Origin: an uncultured Coriobacteriaceae bacterium
GTDB taxonomy: Bacteria; Actinomycetota; Coriobacteriia; Coriobacteriales; Coriobacteriaceae
Assembly: GCA_944321435.1 (NCBI GenBank)
Contig: CALULH010000010.1
Location: 42,165 to 106,164, forward strand
Direction: 5' to 3'
DNA length: 64,000 nucleotides
Shown here: positions 16,645 through 24,354 of the stretch, in pieces
How positions within the stretch are numbered: the first letter of the stretch is position 1
How the letters are laid out: each line of letters begins with the position of its first letter
Notes under the pieces: generated by a model
Seen by the model: only the letters and a program-made list of their open reading frames with translations
What the model was told of the DNA's origin: nothing
Database searches by the model: none
Made by a program: the position numbers and the translations under genes

Positions 16645-19600
16645 ATGACTTCGCACCACACCACCGCATCCCCGTCTCCGGCCGAGAAGGACGGTGGCGC
16701 AGCCTCCTGCGCACCGGTCCTTCTCTCCCCGGGCCAGCAGATCGCCGGCTTCACCGTCCTGCGCGAGGAGCGCATCGACGAACTGGACGCAACGGCCTTC
16801 GAGCTCGCCCACGTCGCGTCCGGCGCCCGGCTGCTCTACCTGGCCTGCGCCGACGACAACAAGGCCTTCGCCATAGGCTTCAAGACGCCCCCGGCAAACG
16901 ATACGGGCGTGTTCCACATCCTCGAGCACTCGGTGCTGTGCGGTTCGGCCAAGTTCCCCGTGAAGGAGCCGTTCGTCGACCTTATCAAGACCTCCATGCA
17001 GACGTTCCTGAACGCCATGACCTACCCGGACAAAACCGTGTACCCCGTGGCCAGCACCAACGAGCAAGACCTGCTCAACCTCATGGACGTGTACATGGAC
17101 GCGGTCCTGAACCCGGCCATTTACGCCAAGCCCACTATCTTCCAGCAGGAAGGGTGGCACTACGAGCTGGACGTGCCCGAGGGATCCAACCCCTCCGAGG
17201 GCAGGCTCCGCCTGAACGGCGTGGTGTTCAACGAGATGAAGGGCGCCCTGTCGGATCCGTCCGACGTGTTGGACGATGCCGTGAGCAGGGCGCTGTTCCC
17301 GGACACGGCCTACGCCTGCGAGTCGGGCGGCGACCCGCGCGCCATCCCCGACCTCACCTACGAGGAGTTCCTGGACACCCACGCGCGCCACTACGACCCG
17401 GCCAACAGCTACCTGGTTCTCTACGGCAACCTGCACGTTGAGCGCGAGCTGACCCTGCTGGACGAGGGCTACCTGTGTGACGCGGCGCGCGCCGCCTCGG
17501 CCACATCCAAGCGGGCGGCCCTGGGCCTGCCGGACGGATCCGCCTTCGGCGCCCCCAACGAGCTCGCCGCGCAGGCGCCCGTCGTCTGCCCCTACCGCCG
17601 TATCGAGATGGACACCACGCCCGAGAACGCGCAGGTGGGTCTGGCCTTCGTGCTGGGAGACGTGCTGGACCGTGAGCGCATCGTAGCGGCCGACGTGCTC
17701 TTCGAGACGCTCCTGGGCTCCAACGAGGCGCCCGTGAAGCGTGCCATCCTGGATGCGGGCGTGGGCGGCGACGTCATGGCCTTCACCCAGGCAACCTGCC
17801 TGCAGCCCTACGAGCTCGTCCTGCTGCGCAGCGCAAAGCCCGAGGCGGCGCAGGCCTTCCGCAGCGCCTTCCTCGACGCGTGCCGCGCGCTGGCCGACCA
17901 GGGCATCCCGCGCGAGCGGCTCGAGGCAACCATCTCGAGCAACGAGTACGATCTGCGCCAACGCGACTACGGAACCGCCGACGGCGTGGTGCTGGCGCTC
18001 GACGCGCTTTCCACCTGGCTCTATGACGACGGCGCCGCGACGCTGGGACTCAAGTACGCCGACACCTTCGCCGACCTGCGCGCCAAGCTGGACACCGGTT
18101 ACTTCGAGCAGCTGCTGCGCGACCTGGTGCTGGACAGCTCCCATTGGGCGCTCGTCGAGCTGGTTCCGCACGCCGCCGAAGGCCCGGACCCCGAGGCCGC
18201 GCGCCTGACGGCTGTCCAGGAGGGCATGGACGAGGACGGGCTTATCGCCGTGGCGCAAGCCGAGGCCGCGCTGCGACGCGCGCAGGAGGCCCCCGACGCG
18301 CCGGAGGACAAGGCCAAGCTGCCCCGCCTCACGGTGGCGGACATCGGCGAGAAGGAGCCCGAACCCCGCACGACCGTGGACACCACCGCGCCCCTCCCCT
18401 GCCTGGTGCACCCCATTCCCACCAACCGGCTCGCCTACGCGCTCGCCTACTTCGACATCTCGGGCGTGAGCTACCAGGAGCTGCCCTACGTGACCGTGCT
18501 CGCCCGCCTGCTCACCAAACTGGACACCGACCGCATGCGAGCCGACGAGCTTGACAGCTACATCAAGTCCAACCTGGGCTTCCTAAGCTTCTCGACCGAG
18601 GTGTACGTCCCGGACAACCCGCGCCTTGCCGCGCCCAAGCTCGTGGCGGCAGCGGGCGCCCTGTCCGAGAAGATCGACTGCCTCGCGCGCATACCGCAGG
18701 AGATCTGGGGGTCCACGCGCTTCGAAGACACCGACCGCATGCGCGACGTCCTAACGCAGATGCGCATCAACCTCGAGCAGGGGTTCCTGAACGCGGGGCA
18801 CGGCGCCGCCATGGCGCGCGCGTTCTCGTACGTGTCGCCGGCGGGCGTGGTGCGCGAGCAACTGGGCGGTGTTGACTTCTACCGCTGGCTGCGCGACCTG
18901 CTGGAGCACTTCGACGACCGCAAGGAGGCGTTGTGCGAGAAGCTCCGCGAGCTTGCCGCGCGCATCTTCGTGAGCGACGGCGCCGTGATGAGCTTCATCG
19001 GGTCGGGCGAGGATTACCGCCGCTGGTGGGATGCCGCCGGCAACCTGGGACTCGAGCCGCGGACCGCGCCGGTCAAGGAGCTCTACGTGCCGGCACCCGA
19101 GGACAAGCGCGAGGCCTTCATCATTCCCAGCGACATCTGCTTCTGCGCCCAGGCTCATGACCCGCGGATGCTGGGGCTCGAGACCCCGGGCAGCTGGGCG
19201 GTGGCCGCGGGGGCGCTGTCCTACGACTACCTGTGGAACGAGGTGCGCGTGAAGGGCGGCGCGTACGGCTGCGGCTTCCGCGTGCTGGCCGACCGGCAGC
19301 TGGCGTTCTACTCCTACCGCGACCCGGCGCTCGACGCCACGTTGGCGCGCTTTGCCGACGCGGGCGCATGGCTGGCGGGCTTCGAGCCGGACAACGCCGC
19401 CTTCGAAGGACTGGTCGTCTCAACCACCGCCGCGCACGACGCGCCGGTGAAGCCCTTCGCGCAGGGGCGGCGCCAGGACGCCGCGTACTTCTCGCGCCGC
19501 CCCTGCGGGTTCCGCCGCAAGCAGCGCGCCGAGATCCTGGCCACCACGCCGGACGACCTGCGCGCCGTGGGCGCCGGCGTGCGGCAGATGGCCGCCGCGG

Positions 19601-19680
19601 CCCCCGTGTGCGTGTTCGGCTCGCGCGAGCTGGTGGAAGCCAACCACGCGGGGCTCACGCTGGTTGACCTGCTGGCGTAA
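16645..19680 (+). CDS. M16C insulinase-family zinc protease (presequence protease type)
   Basis: A 1011-residue protein covering all four M16 domains on one chain, the size of PreP/Cym1-type proteases. The inverted zinc motif HILEH (His91, Glu94, His95) is followed by SVLCGSAKFPVKEPF and NAMTYPDKTVYPVAS, diagnostic of M16C. The distal GAYGCGFRV region supplies the R/Y substrate clamp. These enzymes degrade short unstructured peptides in a closed chamber. No signal peptide is seen, so it is likely cytoplasmic. The ATG follows GAGGAGCACC. The gene is monocistronic and ends at the hairpin 19726-19766. Confidence 0.92.
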   Translation: MTSHHTTASPSPAEKDGGAASCAPVLLSPGQQIAGFTVLREERIDELDATAFELAHVASGARLLYLACADDNKAFAIGFKTPPANDTGVFHILEHSVLCGSAKFPVKEPFVDLIKTSMQTFLNAMTYPDKTVYPVASTNEQDLLNLMDVYMDAVLNPAIYAKPTIFQQEGWHYELDVPEGSNPSEGRLRLNGVVFNEMKGALSDPSDVLDDAVSRALFPDTAYACESGGDPRAIPDLTYEEFLDTHARHYDPANSYLVLYGNLHVERELTLLDEGYLCDAARAASATSKRAALGLPDGSAFGAPNELAAQAPVVCPYRRIEMDTTPENAQVGLAFVLGDVLDRERIVAADVLFETLLGSNEAPVKRAILDAGVGGDVMAFTQATCLQPYELVLLRSAKPEAAQAFRSAFLDACRALADQGIPRERLEATISSNEYDLRQRDYGTADGVVLALDALSTWLYDDGAATLGLKYADTFADLRAKLDTGYFEQLLRDLVLDSSHWALVELVPHAAEGPDPEAARLTAVQEGMDEDGLIAVAQAEAALRRAQEAPDAPEDKAKLPRLTVADIGEKEPEPRTTVDTTAPLPCLVHPIPTNRLAYALAYFDISGVSYQELPYVTVLARLLTKLDTDRMRADELDSYIKSNLGFLSFSTEVYVPDNPRLAAPKLVAAAGALSEKIDCLARIPQEIWGSTRFEDTDRMRDVLTQMRINLEQGFLNAGHGAAMARAFSYVSPAGVVREQLGGVDFYRWLRDLLEHFDDRKEALCEKLRELAARIFVSDGAVMSFIGSGEDYRRWWDAAGNLGLEPRTAPVKELYVPAPEDKREAFIIPSDICFCAQAHDPRMLGLETPGSWAVAAGALSYDYLWNEVRVKGGAYGCGFRVLADRQLAFYSYRDPALDATLARFADAGAWLAGFEPDNAAFEGLVVSTTAAHDAPVKPFAQGRRQDAAYFSRRPCGFRRKQRAEILATTPDDLRAVGAGVRQMAAAAPVCVFGSRELVEANHAGLTLVDLLA

Positions 19681-19725
19681 CGTTCGGCCGAGAACGGCAG
19701 GGACCGCAAGGCAACCGTAAACGGC

Positions 19726-19766
19726 AACGGCGCGCGGGCGTTTTCAACACGCCCGCGCGCCGTTTC
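19726..19766 (+). terminator. Terminator after the M16C protease
   Basis: Arms AACGGCGCGCGGGCG (19726-19740) and complement (19750-19764), 15 perfect pairs with a 9-nt loop, then TTTCCC. The U-tract is short. It lies between two convergent genes and may work both ways. Confidence 0.8.
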
Positions 19767-19827
19767 CCGTAGACGGGAGGCCGGGCGTACGGCGCTGGCC
19801 GCGCGCCCATAACGTCGATGCCGCGCC

Positions 19828-20199
19828 CTACAGCAGCGCGGCCTCCCACTCCTTCTCGCGAAAGCCCACGAGCACCGTCTCGCCGTCGCCGCCGTCAGCC
19901 ACGACGATGGGGCGCTTCACCAGCATGCCGTCGGTGGCGAGCAGCGCGTAGGCGTCCTCGTCGGCCATGCCGGCGTCGAGCTTTGCCTTAACGCCCAGCT
20001 CGCGGTACTTCATGCCGCTCGTGTTGAAAAGGCGCCTGAGCGGCAGCCCCGACCGCTCGCGCCATGCAGCGAGCTCCTCGGCCGTGGGCGGTTCCTCGAC
20101 AATGTGGCGATCGACGTGCTCAACCCCGTGCTCGTCCAGCCACTTCTTGGCCTTCTTGCACGTTGAGCAGGGCGGGTACTCGATAAACAGAACAGCCAT
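19828..20199 (-). CDS. ArsC/Spx-family thioredoxin-fold protein
   Basis: A 123-residue protein of the arsenate reductase (glutaredoxin type)/Spx superfamily. The redox motif CSTC (Cys11, Cys14) precedes KKAKKWL; LFNTSGMKYRELG and MLVKRPIVV are the other two conserved blocks of the family, the second carrying the cis-Pro/Arg site. The CxxC and lack of an operon with arsenic genes suggest an Spx/YffB-like role (redox regulation) rather than arsenate reduction; this is inference. The start follows AAGGAGCCTTCC. Confidence 0.82.
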   Translation of the reverse strand: MAVLFIEYPPCSTCKKAKKWLDEHGVEHVDRHIVEEPPTAEELAAWRERSGLPLRRLFNTSGMKYRELGVKAKLDAGMADEDAYALLATDGMLVKRPIVVADGGDGETVLVGFREKEWEAALL

Positions 20200-20262
20200 G
20201 GAAGGCTCCTTTCGCGCCGGGCCGCCCCTCCGGCGGCCGGATTGCGCCGCGCGAGCGGCTCC

Positions 20263-20291
20263 TCGATTCTCCCCTAGCATACCGGTATAAT
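20263..20291 (+). promoter_or_regulatory. Promoter giving a leaderless transcript for the Gx-family gene
   Basis: A consensus TATAAT (20286-20291) lies 7 nt before the ATG at 20299, so transcription would start at or within 1-2 nt of the start codon. The -35 position (20263-20268, 17 nt spacing) is poor. No ribosome-binding site precedes the ATG, consistent with leaderless translation, common in actinobacteria. Confidence 0.6.
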
Positions 20292-20298
20292 GGCGCCC

Positions 20299-20928
20299 AT
20301 GGCCAAAGACGAGAAGACATATCGCCCCGACGTCGCGACCGGCGACGGACCCGCCCCCGCAGACGGCGCCGACGCGCGCGTCGGACGCCCCGGCGCAGGT
20401 CCTGGCGCGGCATCACGCCTTCCGGCGGGCTCCGGCTCGCACGGGCGGCGCATCGCGCTCTACGGGCTCCTCACCTGCGTGGCCCTGGTGGCCGGCTATC
20501 TCGAGGCGCTCATCCCCCTGCCCGTCACCGTGCCCGGCGTCAAGCTGGGGCTGGGCAACGTGGTGGTGCTCTTCGGCCTCGAGCGCCTGGGCGCGCGGCC
20601 GGCGCTCTACCTCATGCTCGCCAAGGTGCTGTGCGCGGGCGTCCTTTTCGCCAACCCCTCCATGATGCTCTACAGCTTGGCCGGCGGGACCCTTTCCTGG
20701 GCGCTCATGGCGCTGGCCGAGAAGAGCAGGTGGTTCTCGCCCCTGTCCGTGTCCGTCATAGGCGGCGTGGCGCACAACGCCGGGCAGCTCCTTTTGGTGG
20801 CGGCCCTGCTCTCGCCCGTCGTGGCGCTGGCCAACGCGCCCGTTCTGGCCGTGTCCGGCGTTATCGCCGGCCTGGCCGTGGGGGCACTGGTACAGCTCGC
20901 CCTGCGCGCCGTGCCGGCGAGCCCGTAG
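20299..20928 (+). CDS. Gx transporter family / heptaprenyl diphosphate synthase component I-like membrane protein
   Basis: A 209-residue protein with a disordered N-terminus of about 50 residues and five to six transmembrane helices. The segment with IPLPVTVPGVKLGLGN followed by V-x-L-F-x-L-E is the hallmark of Pfam Hpre_diP_synt_I, now called the Gx transporter family, a relative of ECF S-components. In Firmicutes such genes sit beside NusG-like, ApbE and polyprenyl synthase genes in flavin-based extracellular electron transfer loci. Here apbE is next door and a polyprenyl synthase lies 8 kb away. The start is set by the -10 box described above; an in-frame ATG at 20290 overlaps that box. 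Confidence 0.78.
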   Translation: MAKDEKTYRPDVATGDGPAPADGADARVGRPGAGPGAASRLPAGSGSHGRRIALYGLLTCVALVAGYLEALIPLPVTVPGVKLGLGNVVVLFGLERLGARPALYLMLAKVLCAGVLFANPSMMLYSLAGGTLSWALMALAEKSRWFSPLSVSVIGGVAHNAGQLLLVAALLSPVVALANAPVLAVSGVIAGLAVGALVQLALRAVPASP

Positions 20929-21115
20929 CGCCGGGCAAGCCCTGGGCGCAGGCGGAGGGGCGCGAGAAGACCGGCAAGGCCACGGCCCCTAAACGCCGCG
21001 GGGCAGCGTCCCGCACGGGCTCCGCCCCGCGCCGCGCGGCGCGCTTTGCCCTCCGGCCCGAAATGCGCAAAAATGTCCCCGACCCCATGCCCTCGAGATC
21101 GGCGATAAGGACCGC

Positions 21116-22237
21116 ATGATGAACAGCCTGCCGCGCCATCCCCGTAAGCCAGCCGGCCACGCGCGCAGCGCGCGCACCGGCCTCGCCCTGTGCCGGCGCG
21201 ACCTCTTGCGCCGCGCGGGCGCCTGGGCCGTCGTCGGCGCAGGCGCCGCGCTTCTCGCCCCCCTGCCCCTGACCGGCTGCAACCGCCGGGGCTCAGGCGC
21301 CGGCAGCGCCCCCGCAGCCGCCGACGGCTCGGAGCCCTACACCGGATCGACCTTTGCCTTCGATACGTTCTGCCAGTTCACCGTCTACGGCGATTCCGGC
21401 GCCATCGCGGAGCTGGGGCGCTTGTGCAACCGATACGACCAGCTCTTCGACCTGTACGACGACGCCTCGGACATCGCGCGGATCAACGCGGCAGGCGGCG
21501 CCCCTGTCGAGGTGGACCCCGCAACCGCCGAGGTCATACAGGCGGGGATCGACTGGTCCGCGCAGTCGGACGGGCGCTTTGACATCACCATCGGCGCCGT
21601 GTCCACGCTTTGGGACTTCGACGAGGGCGTGCGCCCGTCGGATGCGGACATCGCCGCCGCGCTGCCGCACGTGGGCTGGCAGAACGTGAACGTGAGCGGC
21701 ACCACCGTGCAACTGGCCGACGCGAGCGCCAAGCTGGACCTGGGCGGCATCGCCAAGGGCTTCATCGCCGACAAGCTGGCCGAGGCTCTGCGCGAGCGCG
21801 GCGTTGAGAGCGCGCTCCTCAGCCTGGGAGGCAATATCCTCGCCCTGGGCGAGAAGCCCGACGGCAGCGCTTGGAACATCGGCATCCGCGACCCCAACGA
21901 CCCCGGCGGAAACACGGTGGTGGACACCGTGAGCGTGCGCGACGCCTCAGTGGTCACGAGCGGCCTCTACGAGCGAACCTTTGAGCTGGACGGCCAGCGC
22001 TACTGGCATATCTTGGACCCGCGGACCGGTTACCCCGTGGCAACCGACGTGGTCAGCGACACGGTGATCTCCCCTGCGTCCACGGCGGGCGACGCGCTCT
22101 CCACCACGTTGTTCGTAGCCGGCATCGCCGCAGGCCAGGAGCTCGCCGACAGCTATGACGGCACCGCCGCCCTCTTCCTGGACGAGAGCAACGACGAAAC
22201 CGCCAGCTCCCGTTGGGAAGAGCTGGCGGCGCAGTAG
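21116..22237 (+). CDS. apbE: FAD:protein FMN transferase ApbE (lipoprotein)
   Basis: A 373-residue enzyme that moves FMN from FAD onto Ser/Thr of extracytoplasmic proteins. The N-terminus has a twin-arginine-like RRDLLRR, a hydrophobic stretch and a lipobox LTGC (Cys55), so it is a surface lipoprotein. Catalytic-domain marks are FDTFCQFTVYGD, LDLGGIAKGF and HILDPRTGYPV, the last carrying the Mg-binding and flavin-binding residues. It follows the Gx gene on the same strand after 187 nt. AAGG lies 5 nt before the ATG, with a second ATG one codon on. The lipobox coding sequence is repeated, inverted, just after the gene. Confidence 0.92.
   Translation: MMNSLPRHPRKPAGHARSARTGLALCRRDLLRRAGAWAVVGAGAALLAPLPLTGCNRRGSGAGSAPAAADGSEPYTGSTFAFDTFCQFTVYGDSGAIAELGRLCNRYDQLFDLYDDASDIARINAAGGAPVEVDPATAEVIQAGIDWSAQSDGRFDITIGAVSTLWDFDEGVRPSDADIAAALPHVGWQNVNVSGTTVQLADASAKLDLGGIAKGFIADKLAEALRERGVESALLSLGGNILALGEKPDGSAWNIGIRDPNDPGGNTVVDTVSVRDASVVTSGLYERTFELDGQRYWHILDPRTGYPVATDVVSDTVISPASTAGDALSTTLFVAGIAAGQELADSYDGTAALFLDESNDETASSRWEELAAQ
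21248..21287. repeat. Inverted-repeat arm A inside apbE
   Basis: About 40 bp covering the lipobox codons of apbE. Within it, 28 nt starting CCCCTGCCCCTGACCGG are matched 27/28 by the reverse complement of 22245-22272. The outer GCGCTTCTCG also matches. This arm has a run of six C where the other has ten G. Confidence 0.85.
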
Positions 22238-22242
22238 GCGTT

Positions 22243-22287
22243 GGCGGTTGCATCCGGTCAGGGGCAGGGGGGGGGGACGAGAAGCGC
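22243..22287. repeat. Inverted-repeat arm B after apbE, with a ten-G tract
   Basis: Reverse-complement copy of 21248-21287 filling the whole gap between the apbE and murB 3' ends. The homopolymer run is ten G (22267-22276) against six C in arm A. The copy ends exactly at the murB stop codon. Confidence 0.85.
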
Positions 22288-23321
22288 TAGAACTCGCCCA
22301 CGCGGCGAACCTCGGGCTCAAGGCGCACGCCGAACCGGCGCTCGACCTCGTCCCGCACATGCTCTATGAGGCCGTTGACGTCGGCCGCGGTGGCGCCGCC
22401 GGCGTTCACCACGAAACCGCAGTGCTTCTCGGACACCTGGGCCGCGCCCACGCGCGCGCCGCGCAAGCCCGCGTCCATGATGAGCTTGCCGGCAAAGTAG
22501 CCCTCCGGCCTCTTGAACGTGGAACCGGCGCTGGGGAGCTCGAGCGGCTGCTTCTCCGCGCGGCGCTGGCGGAAGTCATCCATAGACGCGCGGATCTCGG
22601 CCGGATCGGCCGGCGTCAGCGCAAACGTGGCCGAAAGCACCACCAGGCCGTCCGCGGCCACGCGGCTCCTGCGGTACCCCATGTCCAGCTCGTCAACCGT
22701 GAGAACGCCCAGCTCGCCGGGCATGCCCTCCGCGCCGGGCGCGTAAGCCAGCACGCTTTCCAGCACGCCGGCGGTCTCCCCGCCGTATGCGCCCGCGTTC
22801 ATGAAGCACGCGCCGCCCACGCTGCTGGGGATGCCCGAGATCGGTTCCATGCCGCCAAGGCCCGCCGACGCCGCGAGCTCAGCGACGTCCGCGAGAAGCG
22901 CGCCCGCCTCGGCCGTGACGCGGCCGGTCGGCACGGGAGCCCTGCCCACCGCGTCCGTGGCAGGCGCAAGCACGGCCCGTCCTGAGCGGGCGCCGTCACC
23001 CTCCCCGCCCGCCGGCGCGTACTCCACCGTCATCTTGGCCATGCGCGGGCCAAAAAGCACTACCACGCCGCGCATGCCCTTGTCGCCCACGAGAAGGTCG
23101 GACCCGTTGCCCATCACGAAGACGGGCACCTCCGCCGCGGAGCACCAGTCGAGCACCGCCGCCGCCTCCTCGGCGCTGCCGGGCTCCACCAGCACGTCGG
23201 CCGGCCCGCCGATCTGGAACGTAGTGTGCGCGCTCATGGGCTCGTCCACGCGGACGCTGTCCTCGCCCACCAACGCCACCAGCGCCTGGGCGCACGCGGT
23301 CTTGTCAAATGTATCGGGCAT
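22287..23321 (-). CDS. murB: UDP-N-acetylmuramate dehydrogenase MurB
   Basis: A 344-residue FAD enzyme reducing enolpyruvyl-UDP-GlcNAc to UDP-MurNAc in peptidoglycan synthesis. HTTFQIGGPADVLVEP starts the FAD-binding domain, VMGNGSDLLVGDKGMRG is the pyrophosphate loop, and GSTFKRPEGYFAGKLIM with the C-terminal G-F-V-V-N-A-G-G completes the type II MurB pattern. A variable Gly/Ala-rich insert (about residues 105-130) is unusual. The ATG follows AGGAAAGGGGCCTC. It is convergent with apbE, with only the inverted repeat between them. Confidence 0.93.
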   Translation of the reverse strand: MPDTFDKTACAQALVALVGEDSVRVDEPMSAHTTFQIGGPADVLVEPGSAEEAAAVLDWCSAAEVPVFVMGNGSDLLVGDKGMRGVVVLFGPRMAKMTVEYAPAGGEGDGARSGRAVLAPATDAVGRAPVPTGRVTAEAGALLADVAELAASAGLGGMEPISGIPSSVGGACFMNAGAYGGETAGVLESVLAYAPGAEGMPGELGVLTVDELDMGYRRSRVAADGLVVLSATFALTPADPAEIRASMDDFRQRRAEKQPLELPSAGSTFKRPEGYFAGKLIMDAGLRGARVGAAQVSEKHCGFVVNAGGATAADVNGLIEHVRDEVERRFGVRLEPEVRRVGEF

Positions 23322-23499
23322 GAGGCCCCTTTCCTCGCTATTGCCACATACGGGAAGCGCAGCCGCCTTACCGCCCGGCATCCGCGCGGAAAAGCGCGGC
23401 CGCCGTGCTCCCCACCCGCCCTAAAACGGGCGCGGGTTCCGGCGCGGCGGCGCTCGCCTCCCACCTGTCACATATGGGACACATATTGTACCCCAGGGC

Positions 23500-23529
23500 T
23501 TGCGCGCGCCGACGGGGCGGGACTATAGT
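23500..23529 (+). promoter_or_regulatory. Promoter of the FMN riboswitch-ribU operon
   Basis: TTGCGC (23500-23505), 18-nt spacer, TATAGT (23524-23529). The riboswitch begins a few nucleotides downstream. Just upstream, TGTCACATATGGGACACATAT (23466-23486) holds repeated CACATAT half-sites that could bind a regulator or serve the divergent murB promoter (TACAAT at 23490-23485 on the minus strand). Confidence 0.65.
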
Positions 23530-23535
23530 AGGGCC

Positions 23536-23812
23536 GTTTCGAGGCGGGGTGAAAGTCCCCACCGGCGGTGACGGCGGCGCGCAGAAGGCGCGCTCGCGGA
23601 GGCACGCGCCCGGCATGCCCGACCACGGCGGTACGCCCGCTGCCCGGCAAGGGCGGCGCAGCCAAACGGTTGCGCCCTCCCATCCGCACAGCGCGGCATT
23701 GCGGCCATGTCGCGGCGTTCCGGCCCCTCCCGACCGAAGTCCGCAACCCGCGCAAGCGGTGGATCTGGTGCGAGTCCAGAACCGACGGTCAAAGTCCGGA
23801 GAGGAGAAACGG
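23536..23812 (+). ncRNA. FMN riboswitch (RFN element) with an expanded variable arm
   Basis: The 5' conserved block (GGGGTGAAAGTCCCCACCGG, 23546-23565) and the 3' blocks (GATCTGGTGCGAGTCCAGA and ACCGACGGTCAAAGTCCGG, up to about 23800) are classic RFN sequence. The element binds FMN and represses downstream riboflavin genes. The segment between, about 23575-23740, is some 165 nt, much longer than the usual few tens. The aptamer's last stem runs into GAGGAGAAACGGAG just before the ribU ATG and no terminator hairpin is seen, so control of translation initiation is likely. Confidence 0.93.
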
Positions 23813-23820
23813 AGACTCCC

Positions 23821-24354
23821 ATGAACGCTACCCGTAACCGCAAGCTCGCCCTGACCGCCCTTTTCACCGCGGCCTCCCTGGTGGTGAGCTTCATCCAGGT
23901 ACCCATCTTCCCCGCGGCGCCGTGGCTGCACTTCGACCCCTCCATCATCGTATGCCTGCTCGCCGGCCTGGCCTTCGGCCCCAAGATCGGATCGGCTGTG
24001 GCCGTCATCTCGTGGCTGCCGCGCCTGTTCTGGGATCCGTGGGGCATGCTCATGGCCGATATCGTGGCGCTCGCCGTCACCATCATCGCCGGCGCCGTCT
24101 ACCAGCGCCGCCGCACCTACGCCGGCGCGCTTGCGGGCATGATCGCCGGCGCCGTGGCAGCCGTGGCGCTCGCCTGCGCCGCCAACCTGGTGGTCACGCC
24201 GCTCTACACCGCCGTCAGCGTGCAGGACGTCATGGCTATGATCCTGCCCATCCTGCTCCCGTTCAACGCGCTCAAGATGGCCATCACCGTGGTGGCAGGC
24301 GCCGTGCTCATCAAGCCGGTCGAGCGCCTGATGGGGGCGGCCGATGCCGCGTAA
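23821..24354 (+). CDS. ribU: ECF transporter S component, riboflavin (RibU-like)
   Basis: A 177-residue membrane protein with five to six helices. LALTALFTAASLVVSFI and the FPAAPWLHFDPSIIVCLLAG segment match RibU, whose L1 loop carries the D-P-S/D-x-S riboflavin contact. Preceded by an FMN riboswitch, which settles the substrate class. Works with the EcfA ATPases and EcfT encoded directly downstream; all three genes overlap, showing one operon. The ATG at 23821 is 10 nt after GGAG of the riboswitch tail. Confidence 0.92.
   Translation: MNATRNRKLALTALFTAASLVVSFIQVPIFPAAPWLHFDPSIIVCLLAGLAFGPKIGSAVAVISWLPRLFWDPWGMLMADIVALAVTIIAGAVYQRRRTYAGALAGMIAGAVAAVALACAANLVVTPLYTAVSVQDVMAMILPILLPFNALKMAITVVAGAVLIKPVERLMGAADAA

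Noticed and set aside
16507..18411. A long minus-strand frame over the M16C protease
   Set aside because: Shadow of the protease gene, with no motifs and no start site.
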